Source: JAGVSR01 sp963750715
Lineage (GTDB): Bacteria > Pseudomonadota > Alphaproteobacteria > Rhizobiales > Hyphomicrobiaceae
Reading direction: 5' to 3'
Length of the DNA: 64,000 nt
Assembly: GCA_963750715.1 (NCBI GenBank)
Contig: CAVVRP010000012.1
Location: 620,001-684,000 of the forward strand
Shown in pieces: positions 1-8,200 of the stretch. Numbering within the stretch: position 1 is the stretch's first letter; each line of letters begins with the position of its first letter. Both the position numbers and the translations under genes were made by a program. The notes below the pieces were generated by a model. That model saw only the letters and a list, made by a program, of their open reading frames with translations, did not search any database and was not told the origin of the DNA.

Positions 1-1
1 C

Positions 2-1204
2 GCTCAGGGCCAGACCATCATGCGCGCCGCAAACGCGCTCGAAACAGCCAACTACAAGATCGACACCACCCTTCAGAACCGGCACGCGGAGCTGTCGCAT
101 ACGCTGGACCGGCTGTCCGGCAAGGCGGACGAGTTCGGGCGCGTCATCGAAGGCTACTCCTCGACAATCGAAGGCTCGCTGGGAGAAGCGGAGGTACGGG
201 CACGCACCGCAGCCGAGCAACTGCGGCTCGGCGCCGAGAACACCAAGCGGCTGGCGATGGCCGACATCGAGCGTCTGAAATCGGAGGCAGGCGCCGAGGG
301 CGACAAGGCGCTCGAAGAACTGCGCCGGCGCTTTGCCAATGTCTCGAGCACCGTCACGCAACAGATCGACAGCCTTTCAGCCCGCATCGACGAAACCACC
401 GGCGAGGCCCGTCAGCGCGCCGCCAAGGCCGCCACCGAACTTGCCGCCGAACAGTCCCGCATTCGCGATCAGATGGAGCGCTTCCCTGCCGCAACACGCG
501 AAACGGCGGACGCCATGCGACAGGCACTCGCCGATCAGTTGAAGGCGATCGACCAGTTGTCGGCGCTCAGTTCGCGCGTCAGCCAAAGCCGGGATGTCAC
601 CCTGCCGTCGAAGCCCACTTCGCTCACGGCCACATTTAACCGCAATACGGGCACGTCATTCGGGGGTCCGGTGACAGGTGCTGGCAGCGATCCTGCGCGG
701 CGCGGCACGCCACCGGCAGCATCTCTTCCGCCGCCGCAGTTGAACCCCGCCGCCGTGCCGCGAGCCGGCGCGCCCGAGCCCCGCGATGCCTGGTCGCTGG
801 GCGACCTTCTCGCCCGCGCCTCACGCGACGAAGAACACCAGCACAGCCACGGCCCGCAGGATGCCGCCGCGCCGTTCTCACTCAACGTCGACGTCATCGC
901 CAAGGCGCTTGACCCGGCCACCGCATCGGGGCTTTGGACGCGGCTGAAGTCGGGCCAGCGCGGCTTCATGGTTCGCAGCATTTATTCGGTAGAAGGTCGC
1001 ATCGTATTCGACGAGGTCAGCCGCCGCCTCAAGACCGACCCCGAACTGCAGGGGACCATCGATCGCTATCTGGAAGACTTCGACCGCATCCATCGTGAAG
1101 CCGACCAGCGCGATTCCAGCGGCCGTCTCGCCAATGCCCACCTCGTTTCCGATACTGGCCGCGTATATCTCTTCCTCGCCCACGCCGCCGGCCGGCTGCA
1201 GTAA
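2..1204 (+). CDS. C-terminal part of a giant coiled-coil (GPR/RgsE-like) protein, 5' truncated by window
   Basis: The reading frame is open to the window edge, so this is the last ~400 residues of a longer protein. The first ~190 residues are charged, heptad-like, alanine/glutamate/arginine-rich helix of the apolipoprotein/kinesin-like type. A proline-rich linker follows (visible residues ~200-260). A conserved globular end (from about VIAKALDPATASGLW) closes with HAAGRLQ. Giant proteins with this architecture and a similar tail organise the growth pole in Hyphomicrobiales (the growth-pole-ring protein of Agrobacterium, RgsE of Sinorhizobium). The assignment rests on recalled resemblance of the tail, not on an alignment, and the role in polar growth is inference. 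It could be another long coiled-coil scaffold. A 28-base gap separates it from the epimerase gene. Confidence 0.55.
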   Translation, partial: AQGQTIMRAANALETANYKIDTTLQNRHAELSHTLDRLSGKADEFGRVIEGYSSTIEGSLGEAEVRARTAAEQLRLGAENTKRLAMADIERLKSEAGAEGDKALEELRRRFANVSSTVTQQIDSLSARIDETTGEARQRAAKAATELAAEQSRIRDQMERFPAATRETADAMRQALADQLKAIDQLSALSSRVSQSRDVTLPSKPTSLTATFNRNTGTSFGGPVTGAGSDPARRGTPPAASLPPPQLNPAAVPRAGAPEPRDAWSLGDLLARASRDEEHQHSHGPQDAAAPFSLNVDVIAKALDPATASGLWTRLKSGQRGFMVRSIYSVEGRIVFDEVSRRLKTDPELQGTIDRYLEDFDRIHREADQRDSSGRLANAHLVSDTGRVYLFLAHAAGRLQ

Positions 1205-1232
1205 TCGCGCCGCCGCAATCGAGCATGCCCCC

Positions 1233-2210
1233 ATGACAAGACTCGACATACGCGCCACCGTCGAGGCTTGGTCCCTCAAGGTTCCCTTCGTCATATCGCG
1301 CGGCGTCAAGCGCGAGGCCATCGTTGTGGTCGTCACCGTGTCGGATGGCGCTTCCTCGGGGCGCGGCGAGTGCGTTCCCTACGCACGCTATGGCGAGACG
1401 GTCGAAGGGGTCGTTTCAGACATCGAGCACGTCGCGGCAATCGCGACTGAACGGTCAACCCTCGCCGGATTGCTGCCTGCAGGTGCCGCGCGCAACGCGC
1501 TCGATTGCGCGCTTTGGGATTTCGAGGCGAAATCCAAGCGGACGACAGTTGCCGACCTCGCCGGTCTGACCGCTTTGCAGGCCCGGGAAACCTGCTTCAC
1601 TCTCAGCCTCGGTTGGCCCGATGACATGGCTGCGGCGGCGGCAGCGGTGCCTTCTTTGAAGCTTCTCAAACTGAAGCTCGGCGGAGCAGGAGACGCCGAT
1701 CGCATGCTGGCCGTGCGCGCGGCACGCCCTGACGCGCGTCTCGTCGCCGATGCTAATGAAGCCTGGACGCTCGACATGCTGAACCCGCTTCTCGACGCCG
1801 CCCACGCCGCGAACGTCGAACTCATCGAACAGCCTCTCCCGGCGGATCAGGACGAACTGTTGCGCGGAGCCAATCGGAAGGTCGCCATCTGCGCCGATGA
1901 AAGCGCGCATACCTCAAGCGACATCGCGCGGCTTATGGGGATCTACGACGCCATCAACATCAAACTCGATAAGACCGGCGGATTGACGGAAGCGCTGGTC
2001 ATGTCGCGCGCGGCGCGGGCGGCCGATTTGCGCATCATGACTGGCAGCATGATTGCGACATCGCTCGCCATGGCGCCCGCGATGCTGCTCGCTCAGGACG
2101 CCGATTGGGTCGATCTCGACGGTCCGCTGCTGCTTGACCACGATCGACCCCACGGATTGCAGTTCAACAGCGGCATCATCGCGCCGCCACGCCCGGAATT
2201 ATGGGGCTGA
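1233..2210 (+). CDS. dgcA: Dipeptide (L-Ala-D/L-Glu) epimerase, enolase superfamily
   Basis: 325 residues, the usual length for the muconate-lactonizing/dipeptide-epimerase group. The barrel carries the expected acid-base and metal residues: LKLKLGG gives the KxK pair (~residue 147), DANEAW, EQPL and ADES give the three Mg2+ carboxylates, and NIKLDKTGG gives the lysine on the opposite face. Such enzymes epimerise the glutamate of L-Ala-D-Glu released from murein, allowing peptide recycling in the cytoplasm. I chose the ATG at 1233 because the N-terminal capping domain begins right after it; an in-frame ATG further upstream lies inside the preceding gene. Dipeptide specificity is inferred from the family and could differ. 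Confidence 0.85.
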   Translation: MTRLDIRATVEAWSLKVPFVISRGVKREAIVVVVTVSDGASSGRGECVPYARYGETVEGVVSDIEHVAAIATERSTLAGLLPAGAARNALDCALWDFEAKSKRTTVADLAGLTALQARETCFTLSLGWPDDMAAAAAAVPSLKLLKLKLGGAGDADRMLAVRAARPDARLVADANEAWTLDMLNPLLDAAHAANVELIEQPLPADQDELLRGANRKVAICADESAHTSSDIARLMGIYDAINIKLDKTGGLTEALVMSRAARAADLRIMTGSMIATSLAMAPAMLLAQDADWVDLDGPLLLDHDRPHGLQFNSGIIAPPRPELWG

Positions 2211-2248
2211 GAGTTTGGGACTTCAATGTGCACAGGCCGTCTGTGCGC

Positions 2249-3472
2249 CTACCACAAGGCCTTACCGTTCCATCGCCGCCAGACGATGACCAAAGCCATC
2301 AGCCCTGCCGCGGCGAAGCCCGCCATGCTGATGTAGGCCAAGCCCGACAGGTCCGCATAGAACCGCCCCGACGCCAGCATAGCCAATCCCATGAAGATAC
2401 CGGCCGTCGACGTGGCGTAGAGTGCCTGTGCCGTTCCGGCTGCACCTTCGGGAACCGCGCGGGCGATAAAGTGGATGGCTCCGAGATGGGCGGCGCCGAA
2501 GCTTAGCCCATGCAGGGCCTGCAGCATCACCAGCGCCCACGACGGCGGATCGAAGGCCATCACGCTCCAGCGCAGAACCGCGGCGGCGGCCGCCGCGATG
2601 ACGAGCGGCACTGGGCCGGCGTAAGCCACAAGCACGCCGGAAAACGCGAACACCGCGACCTCCACCAGAATGCCGACCGCCCACAGCGCACCGATCCAGG
2701 CCGCCGATAGGCCCTGTGACTGCCAATGCAATGTACCGAACGTATAGAAAAGCGCATGCGAGCCCTGCACAAGGCCAGCCCCTGCGAGAAACATCAGGAA
2801 GATCGGCGAGCGTGTGATTTTGGCCGCCGCATCGAACGGGCGGCTTGCGTGATGGTGCTTGGCGTTGGCCGGATTGACGCCACTGTCTAGCTTGACCGCG
2901 TGCGGCAGCGCATGCGCGGCCGCGACTGTGCAGACGGCCCCCACGATCAGCAGCCAGAGGACCGATCCTGCGCCGGCACTGTCGACGACGGCGCCGCCGC
3001 ATATGCCGGCAAGGATGAAACTTAACGAGCCCCATAATCTCATGCGGCCATAGTCGAGCCCCGCGACGCGCACGCCGCGCACGGCGATCGTTTCCGTGAG
3101 CGGCATGATGCTGGTGACGGCGAGCGCGAAGGCGACCGATACGCAGAGGATGGGCCAGAATCCGGATACCGTGCCGAGCATCAGCGCGGCGGCAAGGCCC
3201 GTCCACGCCAGTACGATGATCACGAGACGATGATTGGCACTGCGATCGGCCAACAGGGCGGCGGCCGGCGTTACCATGAGGCGCAGAAGGTAAGGCGCGG
3301 CGGTGATCGCCGCAATCTCGCTGGCACTCAATTGCCGCCAATGAAGCCACACCGGCAGGTACGGCAGGTTTATACCGTATATGAGAAACAGCGCGGCGTA
3401 GAACATGGCGCAACGCAAGCCATAGGAAAACACCGGAGGCCCGGGTGGATTGTCGCTTTGGAGGAATGTCAC
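2249..3472 (-). CDS. MFS transporter, HcaT/MFS_1-like
   Basis: 407 residues with about twelve hydrophobic segments and short loops, an integral inner-membrane permease. The N-terminal stretch (FLIYGINLPYLPVWL) and LLRLMVTPAAALLADRS after the second helix resemble the 3-phenylpropionate/nucleoside-proton symporter branch of the major facilitator superfamily. The gene is convergent with the epimerase gene and monocistronic. The start is a GTG at 3472; a later ATG near FYAALFLIYG would remove ~22 residues and is a fair alternative. No substrate can be read from the sequence. Confidence 0.8.
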   Translation of the reverse strand: MTFLQSDNPPGPPVFSYGLRCAMFYAALFLIYGINLPYLPVWLHWRQLSASEIAAITAAPYLLRLMVTPAAALLADRSANHRLVIIVLAWTGLAAALMLGTVSGFWPILCVSVAFALAVTSIMPLTETIAVRGVRVAGLDYGRMRLWGSLSFILAGICGGAVVDSAGAGSVLWLLIVGAVCTVAAAHALPHAVKLDSGVNPANAKHHHASRPFDAAAKITRSPIFLMFLAGAGLVQGSHALFYTFGTLHWQSQGLSAAWIGALWAVGILVEVAVFAFSGVLVAYAGPVPLVIAAAAAAVLRWSVMAFDPPSWALVMLQALHGLSFGAAHLGAIHFIARAVPEGAAGTAQALYATSTAGIFMGLAMLASGRFYADLSGLAYISMAGFAAAGLMALVIVWRRWNGKALW

Positions 3473-3820
3473 GGATCAGACGCCCGGATGGCTGCGCCGC
3501 ATGCGCAGCCAAACCGGCTCTTTACCACTTCGCTCCGCTGCCGATGCTGAGGATGTCGAGGGATCGTACGTGGGTGCATTCGACTGCGGGGATGAGGGCC
3601 AAAAGAAAAGCCGGCTCGGATAGACCGAACCAGCTTTCTCGTGGAACCAGGCTCCGTCCCTGAACGCGCCCGGTTCCTCCCCCGTAGCTCCCCCGAGCGC
3701 CATGGACGCCCGTTAACCCCTTCGTGACAGACGGTGCCGGACGGTGCAAGTCGGTGTTGCCCGAATAGGGCCGAACCGATGCACCAAGGTCACAGCGGAT
3801 GATTGGCCAAGCCGGGTTTT
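3473..3820. other. Intergenic region; terminator plus possible 3' UTR or small RNA
   Basis: This 348-base stretch has no convincing gene. Short minus-strand frames lack family resemblance and run through the terminator stem. On the minus strand a second hairpin precedes the terminator: GGAACC near 3676 pairs with GGTTCC near 3648. An imperfect direct repeat of GCACCGTC occurs near 3735-3752. This may be the long 3' UTR of the upstream exported-protein gene or a separate small RNA. I could not find a good -35/-10 pair, so the 3' UTR is the simpler reading. Confidence 0.4.
3601..3634 (-). terminator. Rho-independent terminator facing the MFS gene
   Basis: A 10-pair stem with two wobble pairs (3610-3619 with 3625-3634, five-base loop) is followed on the minus strand by a T-rich run (TTTTCTTTT, 3609-3601). 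It would end leftward transcripts from the 3821-4294 gene, or from a small RNA, before the MFS gene. Confidence 0.7.
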
Positions 3821-4294
3821 TCAGCACTTTCCCAGCCCGATGGCAATGCGTTGGATGTCGATGCCCTGTGGAGCGATGTTGATCGACTGATTGCAGCCGC
3901 TTGCGGTCAGCACCATGGCGGCAGAAAAATCATGGCCCCTGATCGAAACATTGAGGCCTTCCTGAGTGGTCCGTCCCGACACGGTTCCTCCGGCGGAATG
4001 CATCCGCTCCTCCCAGCGGCCGGAAACCTGCCCGTCCTTGACGTCGAGGTTGGCGACCGCGTCAATCCTGAAGCTGGCGCTGGCGCAGCGGATGTTCTGC
4101 TGCAGGCCCGCTTCGCCCTTACCGAAATAGGTCGCCACGCACTTGACCTGCTCGGCCGAGCCGTCGGTCATGACGATCGACCCCCAGCCGGACCAGCGGC
4201 CATGCAGATCGCTCAGCGGTCCGGACGACGCCTGGCCTGCTCCACTCATGACGGCGACAGCAGTCGCCAGCAGTAGTCTTGCCTTCAGTCGCAT
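3821..4294 (-). CDS. Exported conserved hypothetical protein
   Basis: 157 residues with an N-terminal signal peptide: MRLKAR, a hydrophobic stretch, and a likely cleavage after GAGQASS around residue 23. The mature part is small and beta-rich and contains LHGRWSGWGSI and GRWEERMHSAGGTVSGR, the pattern of a small periplasmic lipocalin/calycin-like barrel. It has three cysteines, including one near each end of the mature protein. I do not recognise a named family. The ATG at 4294 directly follows GAGGAG; the spacing is short, and a GTG one codon upstream is the alternative. Its transcript probably ends at the terminator at 3601-3634. Confidence 0.65.
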   Translation of the reverse strand: MRLKARLLLATAVAVMSGAGQASSGPLSDLHGRWSGWGSIVMTDGSAEQVKCVATYFGKGEAGLQQNIRCASASFRIDAVANLDVKDGQVSGRWEERMHSAGGTVSGRTTQEGLNVSIRGHDFSAAMVLTASGCNQSINIAPQGIDIQRIAIGLGKC

Positions 4295-4508
4295 CACTCC
4301 TCACATTTGGAAGCGCTGTTCGTGAGCGGATGGCGTCACGTCAACACTCTCTCCCCCTCTCCCCGGATTATTTGTCGCTGCGGGCAGGTTGCATTGCCGT
4401 GTGACGCGAATTCTTGTGGCTTAAGTTCGAACAGTCACATTGTTGGCTGCTGTTGCGTTGACTTTTCAGGCGAGTGTGTCGTGGCGCAATGCACATTCTG
4501 CCTGGCGG

Positions 4509-5342
4509 CTACGGCGTGTCCGTGCGGTCACGCAAGTCGGCAAGATGATCGACGGGCCCGTTACCGGCTCCAATCTTCAATGCTGCACCCGATGCGATGG
4601 CGCGAGACAGGTAGGCCTTGGCTGCGCTGACGGCCTCGGCAAGCGTATGACCCTTTGCAAGCCAGGCTGTGATCGCAGCCGATAGCGTGCATCCGGTGCC
4701 GTGCGTGTTGCGCGTCGGTATTCGCGGTGCAGAAAGCCGGGTGATTACGCCCTCATCGATTAGGATGTCGATCGCCTCGGGACCGGCGCCATGTCCGCCC
4801 TTTACGAGCACGGCCCCTGCACCGAGCTTCGCCAGTCGCCGCGCCTGATCCTCCAGCGCGGAAAGACTTGCGGCGACAGGCTCATCGAGCAGCCTTGCAG
4901 CCTCATGCAGATTGGGCGTGATGAGTCGGGCCAGCGGAATAAGATCGCCGCGTACGGCTTCGACAGCGTCGGGTGCGAGCAGTACGTCGCCACTTGTCGC
5001 CACCATGACGGGATCGACGACCAGCGGTCGAAGCCCATGGCGCTTGATGCCGGCCACCACCGCCGCGACCGTTGCGCGATCCCCCAGCATTCCTGTCTTG
5101 AGAGCACCTATCCGCAGGTCACCGGCAACAGCGTCGATCTGCCGACCTATGAAGGCTTCCGGCACGCCATGTACGCACGTCACCCCCAACGTGTTCTGCG
5201 CCGTCAGTGCGGTGATGACTGTTGCTCCATAGACGCCCAACGCCGTGAAGGTCTTGAGATCAGCTTGAATGCCGGCGCCGCCTGACGGATCGGATCCGGC
5301 GATCGTCAAGGCAACAGGAACCTGAGCCTCGGCAGACGACAT
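4509..5342 (-). CDS. thiD: Hydroxymethylpyrimidine/phosphomethylpyrimidine kinase
   Basis: 277 residues, a ribokinase-fold enzyme that phosphorylates HMP and HMP-P with ATP in thiamine synthesis. The N-terminal GSDPSGGAGIQADLKTF (substrate loop), ALKTGMLGD and VDPVMVATSG in the middle, and C-terminal THGTGCTLSAAI (anion hole with the catalytic base region) are diagnostic. It starts four bases after the ccdA stop, so the two genes are probably co-transcribed although their functions are unrelated. Confidence 0.93.
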   Translation of the reverse strand: MSSAEAQVPVALTIAGSDPSGGAGIQADLKTFTALGVYGATVITALTAQNTLGVTCVHGVPEAFIGRQIDAVAGDLRIGALKTGMLGDRATVAAVVAGIKRHGLRPLVVDPVMVATSGDVLLAPDAVEAVRGDLIPLARLITPNLHEAARLLDEPVAASLSALEDQARRLAKLGAGAVLVKGGHGAGPEAIDILIDEGVITRLSAPRIPTRNTHGTGCTLSAAITAWLAKGHTLAEAVSAAKAYLSRAIASGAALKIGAGNGPVDHLADLRDRTDTP

Positions 5343-5346
5343 GGCG

Positions 5347-6159
5347 TCATGACCCCGGCTGCTGTTTCAGGATATCCCGCTGCAGATCGTGCGGCGTCGC
5401 CCAATCCTCGATCTTGAGCAGCCCCGGGAACGTCTCGATCATCCATTGCCCCAGCGCATTTATGCTGAACCAGTCGAAGATGTTCAGGAACGCGATGCCG
5501 GTCAGCACCAGTAGAACGCCCATCACCTTTTCCATGATGCCAAGGTGTCGGCGGAAGCGTTGCATGAACGACATGAATGGCCGGATCGCGACTGCCGCGA
5601 GAACGAAGGGCACGCCGAGCCCCAGGGAATAGACCGATAGCAGCCGCACCCCGGCGCCGAGGCTCGCCTCATTCGCCGCAACGGCCAGCACCGTTGACAG
5701 GATCGGGCCTATGCACGGCGTCCACCCGAAGGCGAAGGCGAGCCCGATGGCATAGGCGCCAAGAAAACTCGCCCCGTTAGTCTGCGTGTGATAGCGCGCC
5801 TCGGAATAGAGCAGCGGAATGCGCAGAACCCCAAGAAAATGCAACCCGAACAGAATGATTACCACACCCGCGACCATTGCGAGTTCCGCCCGCCAGGTCT
5901 GGATGAACTGGCCCAGCATCGACGCGCTTGCGCCGAGCGCCACGAACACGGTGGTGAAGCCCAGAACGAAGAACACTGAGCCGAGGACGACGCGCCGCCA
6001 GACGCGGTCCTCCATACCCCCGTCCGCCGTCATCTGGTCGATGGTGGTGCCGCCGAGGTAGCCGAGATATGGCGGCACCAGGGGCAGAACACACGGGCTG
6101 AGAAAGCTGATCAACCCTGCCAGCGCTACCCCTGGATAAAGATATGCCTCGGCGAACAT
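5347..6159 (-). CDS. ccdA: CcdA-type cytochrome c biogenesis/thiol-disulfide transmembrane protein
   Basis: 270 residues with six predicted transmembrane helices. It carries the two conserved redox-cysteine motifs of the DsbD-gamma/CcdA family: LSPCVLPLVPPYLGYL in helix 1 and FGWTPCIGPILS in helix 4. Such proteins carry electrons from cytoplasmic thioredoxin across the inner membrane to keep periplasmic apocytochrome c thiols or thioredoxin-like proteins reduced. The ATG at 6159 is preceded by AAGGGG; an in-frame ATG 30 bases upstream has no ribosome-binding site. thiD follows after four bases. Confidence 0.9.
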   Translation of the reverse strand: MFAEAYLYPGVALAGLISFLSPCVLPLVPPYLGYLGGTTIDQMTADGGMEDRVWRRVVLGSVFFVLGFTTVFVALGASASMLGQFIQTWRAELAMVAGVVIILFGLHFLGVLRIPLLYSEARYHTQTNGASFLGAYAIGLAFAFGWTPCIGPILSTVLAVAANEASLGAGVRLLSVYSLGLGVPFVLAAVAIRPFMSFMQRFRRHLGIMEKVMGVLLVLTGIAFLNIFDWFSINALGQWMIETFPGLLKIEDWATPHDLQRDILKQQPGS

Positions 6160-6219
6160 ACGACCCCTTTTTGCGTCTCTCTGCCGCACGCGTTATGCCG
6201 GCTTCGGGACTTGCACAAC

Positions 6220-6878
6220 TTAACGCTTGGCAACGCGGGTTGCACTTAGCCGCGCCAGGCACTCGGTGATGACCGCATCCGCCCCCAACTCCGACGGCGC
6301 AATCGAACTGTGGGGTTAGCTTACCACGATTACCGGCAGCCCCGCCGAGCGCGCCGCGCGGACGTCGGCGGCGATGTCTCCGACAAGAACGGCCTCGCTA
6401 GCCGAAACGTCAAGCTTTTCCAGAGTTCCACTCACGAGATCGGGTTCCGGTTTCAAGGCGAGGCCCGGATCGCTTCCCACAACCGCGCCACGCAGGGGTT
6501 GCAGCTCCAATGCGTCTGCGATCGCCTGCGCCAGATCGGCCGGCTTGTTAGTTGCAACGCCCAGTTTCATGCCACGCGCCGACAATCGGGCGAGTGACTC
6601 CCTGACGCCGGGATACGGCGTCGTCAGAAGAGCAGGTTGCGCGCGGTAGGCACTGAGAAAGGCGTCGAGCACTACATCGCCGTCACGGTTTCCATCTGGC
6701 GCGCCCAGCGCCGTCTCAACAAGGCGGCCGGCGCCGCTACCGACCGTGACTTTGACGTCTCGCAGGTTCTTTTGCGCAAACCCATGCGCTCCGCGGGCGA
6801 GTGCAGCGTCGCCGCGATGTCGAGAGCGGTGTCGACCAGCGTGCCGTCAAGATTGACGACGACGGCTCGGACCGGCAT
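6220..6878 (-). pseudogene. gph: Decayed phosphoglycolate phosphatase (HAD superfamily)
   Basis: The remnant is recognisable over its whole length but carries three lesions. First, HAD motif I reads VNLDGTLVDT, with asparagine in place of the nucleophilic aspartate of DxDGT. Second, one base is missing near 6790, so the frame moves from AATLHSPAERMG into the frame encoding HGFAQKNLRDVKVTVGSG. Third, an in-frame TAA at 6316-6318 precedes the still-recognisable tail IAPSELGADAVITECLARL, which ends at 6220. Motif II (GVATNKP) and motifs III/IV (KPEPD, VGDIAADV) remain. With the missing base restored the length would be 219 codons, normal for Gph. The start overlaps the pgk stop by one base (TGATG). 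2-phosphoglycolate phosphatase activity is probably lost here or supplied by another gene. Confidence 0.8.
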
Positions 6879-8077
6879 CACTGGGTGAGCGCCACAACAC
6901 CCGGAAGCTCCTTGCCTTCCAGCCACTCGAGGAAAGCCCCGCCGGCCGTCGATACGTAACTGAAGTCCCCCGTGACGCCGGCCGCATTGAGGGCGGCGAC
7001 GGTATCGCCGCCGCCAGCGATGGACAGCAGTTGCCCTGACTTGGTCAGTATCGCGGCTTCGCGTGCCAGCGTGAACGTGCCTTGCCGGAAAGGCGAGATC
7101 TCGAACGCTCCCATAGGGCCGTTCCACAACAGTGTGCGGCACTCGCGAAGAACCGCTGTCATATGCGCCACCGATGCCGGACCGACGTCTAGGATCATGG
7201 CGTCGGCTGGGACTTTGCGAATATCGACGACTTCCGACGGAGTGCCCGCCTTGAACTCACGCGCCACCACCGCATCGACCGGCAGAACGATTTCACACCC
7301 CTGGCTGATCGCCCCCGCCATGATGTCGCGCGCTATGGAATGAAACGCGGGCTCGGCCAGCGAACGACCGACCTCCAAGCCCGTCGCCTGCAGGAACGTG
7401 TTGGCCATGCCACCGCCGATCAGCAGTTTGTCGACCTTGCCGAGGAGGTTCGTCAGGATCGGAATCTTGGTCGACACCTTGGCCCCGCCGACGACTGCCG
7501 CGGTTGGCCGTTTGGGCACATCGAGAGCCGTGCGAAGAGCATTGATCTCCTCCATCATCAGCGGCCCGGCGTAGGCCGGCAGCAGCCGCGCCAGCCCTTC
7601 CGTCGAGGCGTGCGCCCGGTGAGCGGCGGAGAAGGCGTCGTTGATGAAGATGTCGCCCAGTTCCGCCAGCGCCCTTGCGAACTCGATGTCGTTCTTCTCC
7701 TCGCCTTTATGGAAGCGGGTGTTCTCGAGAACGGCGATCTCGCCCTCGTCCAGATCCGCGACCGCGCTGCGGGCGGCATCGCCCACGCAGTCCGGCGCAA
7801 GAACGACGTGCTTGCCGAGCAAGCGGCCGAGTTCTGCGGCGACCGGCCCAAGAGAGTTTTCCCTGTCCGGACCGCCTTTCGGCCGGCCGAAATGCGACAG
7901 CACGATCACCTTGGCCCCGCGATCGGAAAGTGCCTTGAGCCCCGGCACCAGACGCTCAAGCCGGGTCGCGTCCGTCACTACGCCATCCTTGGTCGGCACA
8001 TTCAGATCCGCGCGCACAAGTACGCGCTTGCCACGCACGTCGGTCTGCTCGGTCGACTTCAACTTGTCGAAATTCAT
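6878..8077 (-). CDS. pgk: Phosphoglycerate kinase
   Basis: 399 residues, full length, catalysing 1,3-bisphosphoglycerate + ADP to 3-phosphoglycerate + ATP in central carbon metabolism. Seen: VRADLNVP near the N-terminus (3-PG site), SHFGRPKG, the nucleotide-site GPMGAFE, and C-terminal SIAGGGDTVAAL. The ATG at 8077 has GGAGG at good spacing; the open frame upstream of it lacks any family resemblance. It lies downstream of tkt. The gap gene often found between tkt and pgk in alphaproteobacteria is absent; only a 123-base spacer is present. Confidence 0.96.
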   Translation of the reverse strand: MNFDKLKSTEQTDVRGKRVLVRADLNVPTKDGVVTDATRLERLVPGLKALSDRGAKVIVLSHFGRPKGGPDRENSLGPVAAELGRLLGKHVVLAPDCVGDAARSAVADLDEGEIAVLENTRFHKGEEKNDIEFARALAELGDIFINDAFSAAHRAHASTEGLARLLPAYAGPLMMEEINALRTALDVPKRPTAAVVGGAKVSTKIPILTNLLGKVDKLLIGGGMANTFLQATGLEVGRSLAEPAFHSIARDIMAGAISQGCEIVLPVDAVVAREFKAGTPSEVVDIRKVPADAMILDVGPASVAHMTAVLRECRTLLWNGPMGAFEISPFRQGTFTLAREAAILTKSGQLLSIAGGGDTVAALNAAGVTGDFSYVSTAGGAFLEWLEGKELPGVVALTQ

Positions 8078-8200
8078 AGTCAGTCCTCCGCACCGATCTG
8101 AAACGTCATCCGTGCATTTGTTTCGTGCGGGCTCTAACGGGGGAATGGGGTGGCGCGCAAGTGACGCCGCGTTCCTGTTCACGACCATAGTGCCGTAAGT

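Noticed and set aside
3476..3827. Short minus-strand frames upstream of the MFS gene
   Set aside because: They read through the terminator stem and match nothing; treated as 3' UTR or small-RNA territory.
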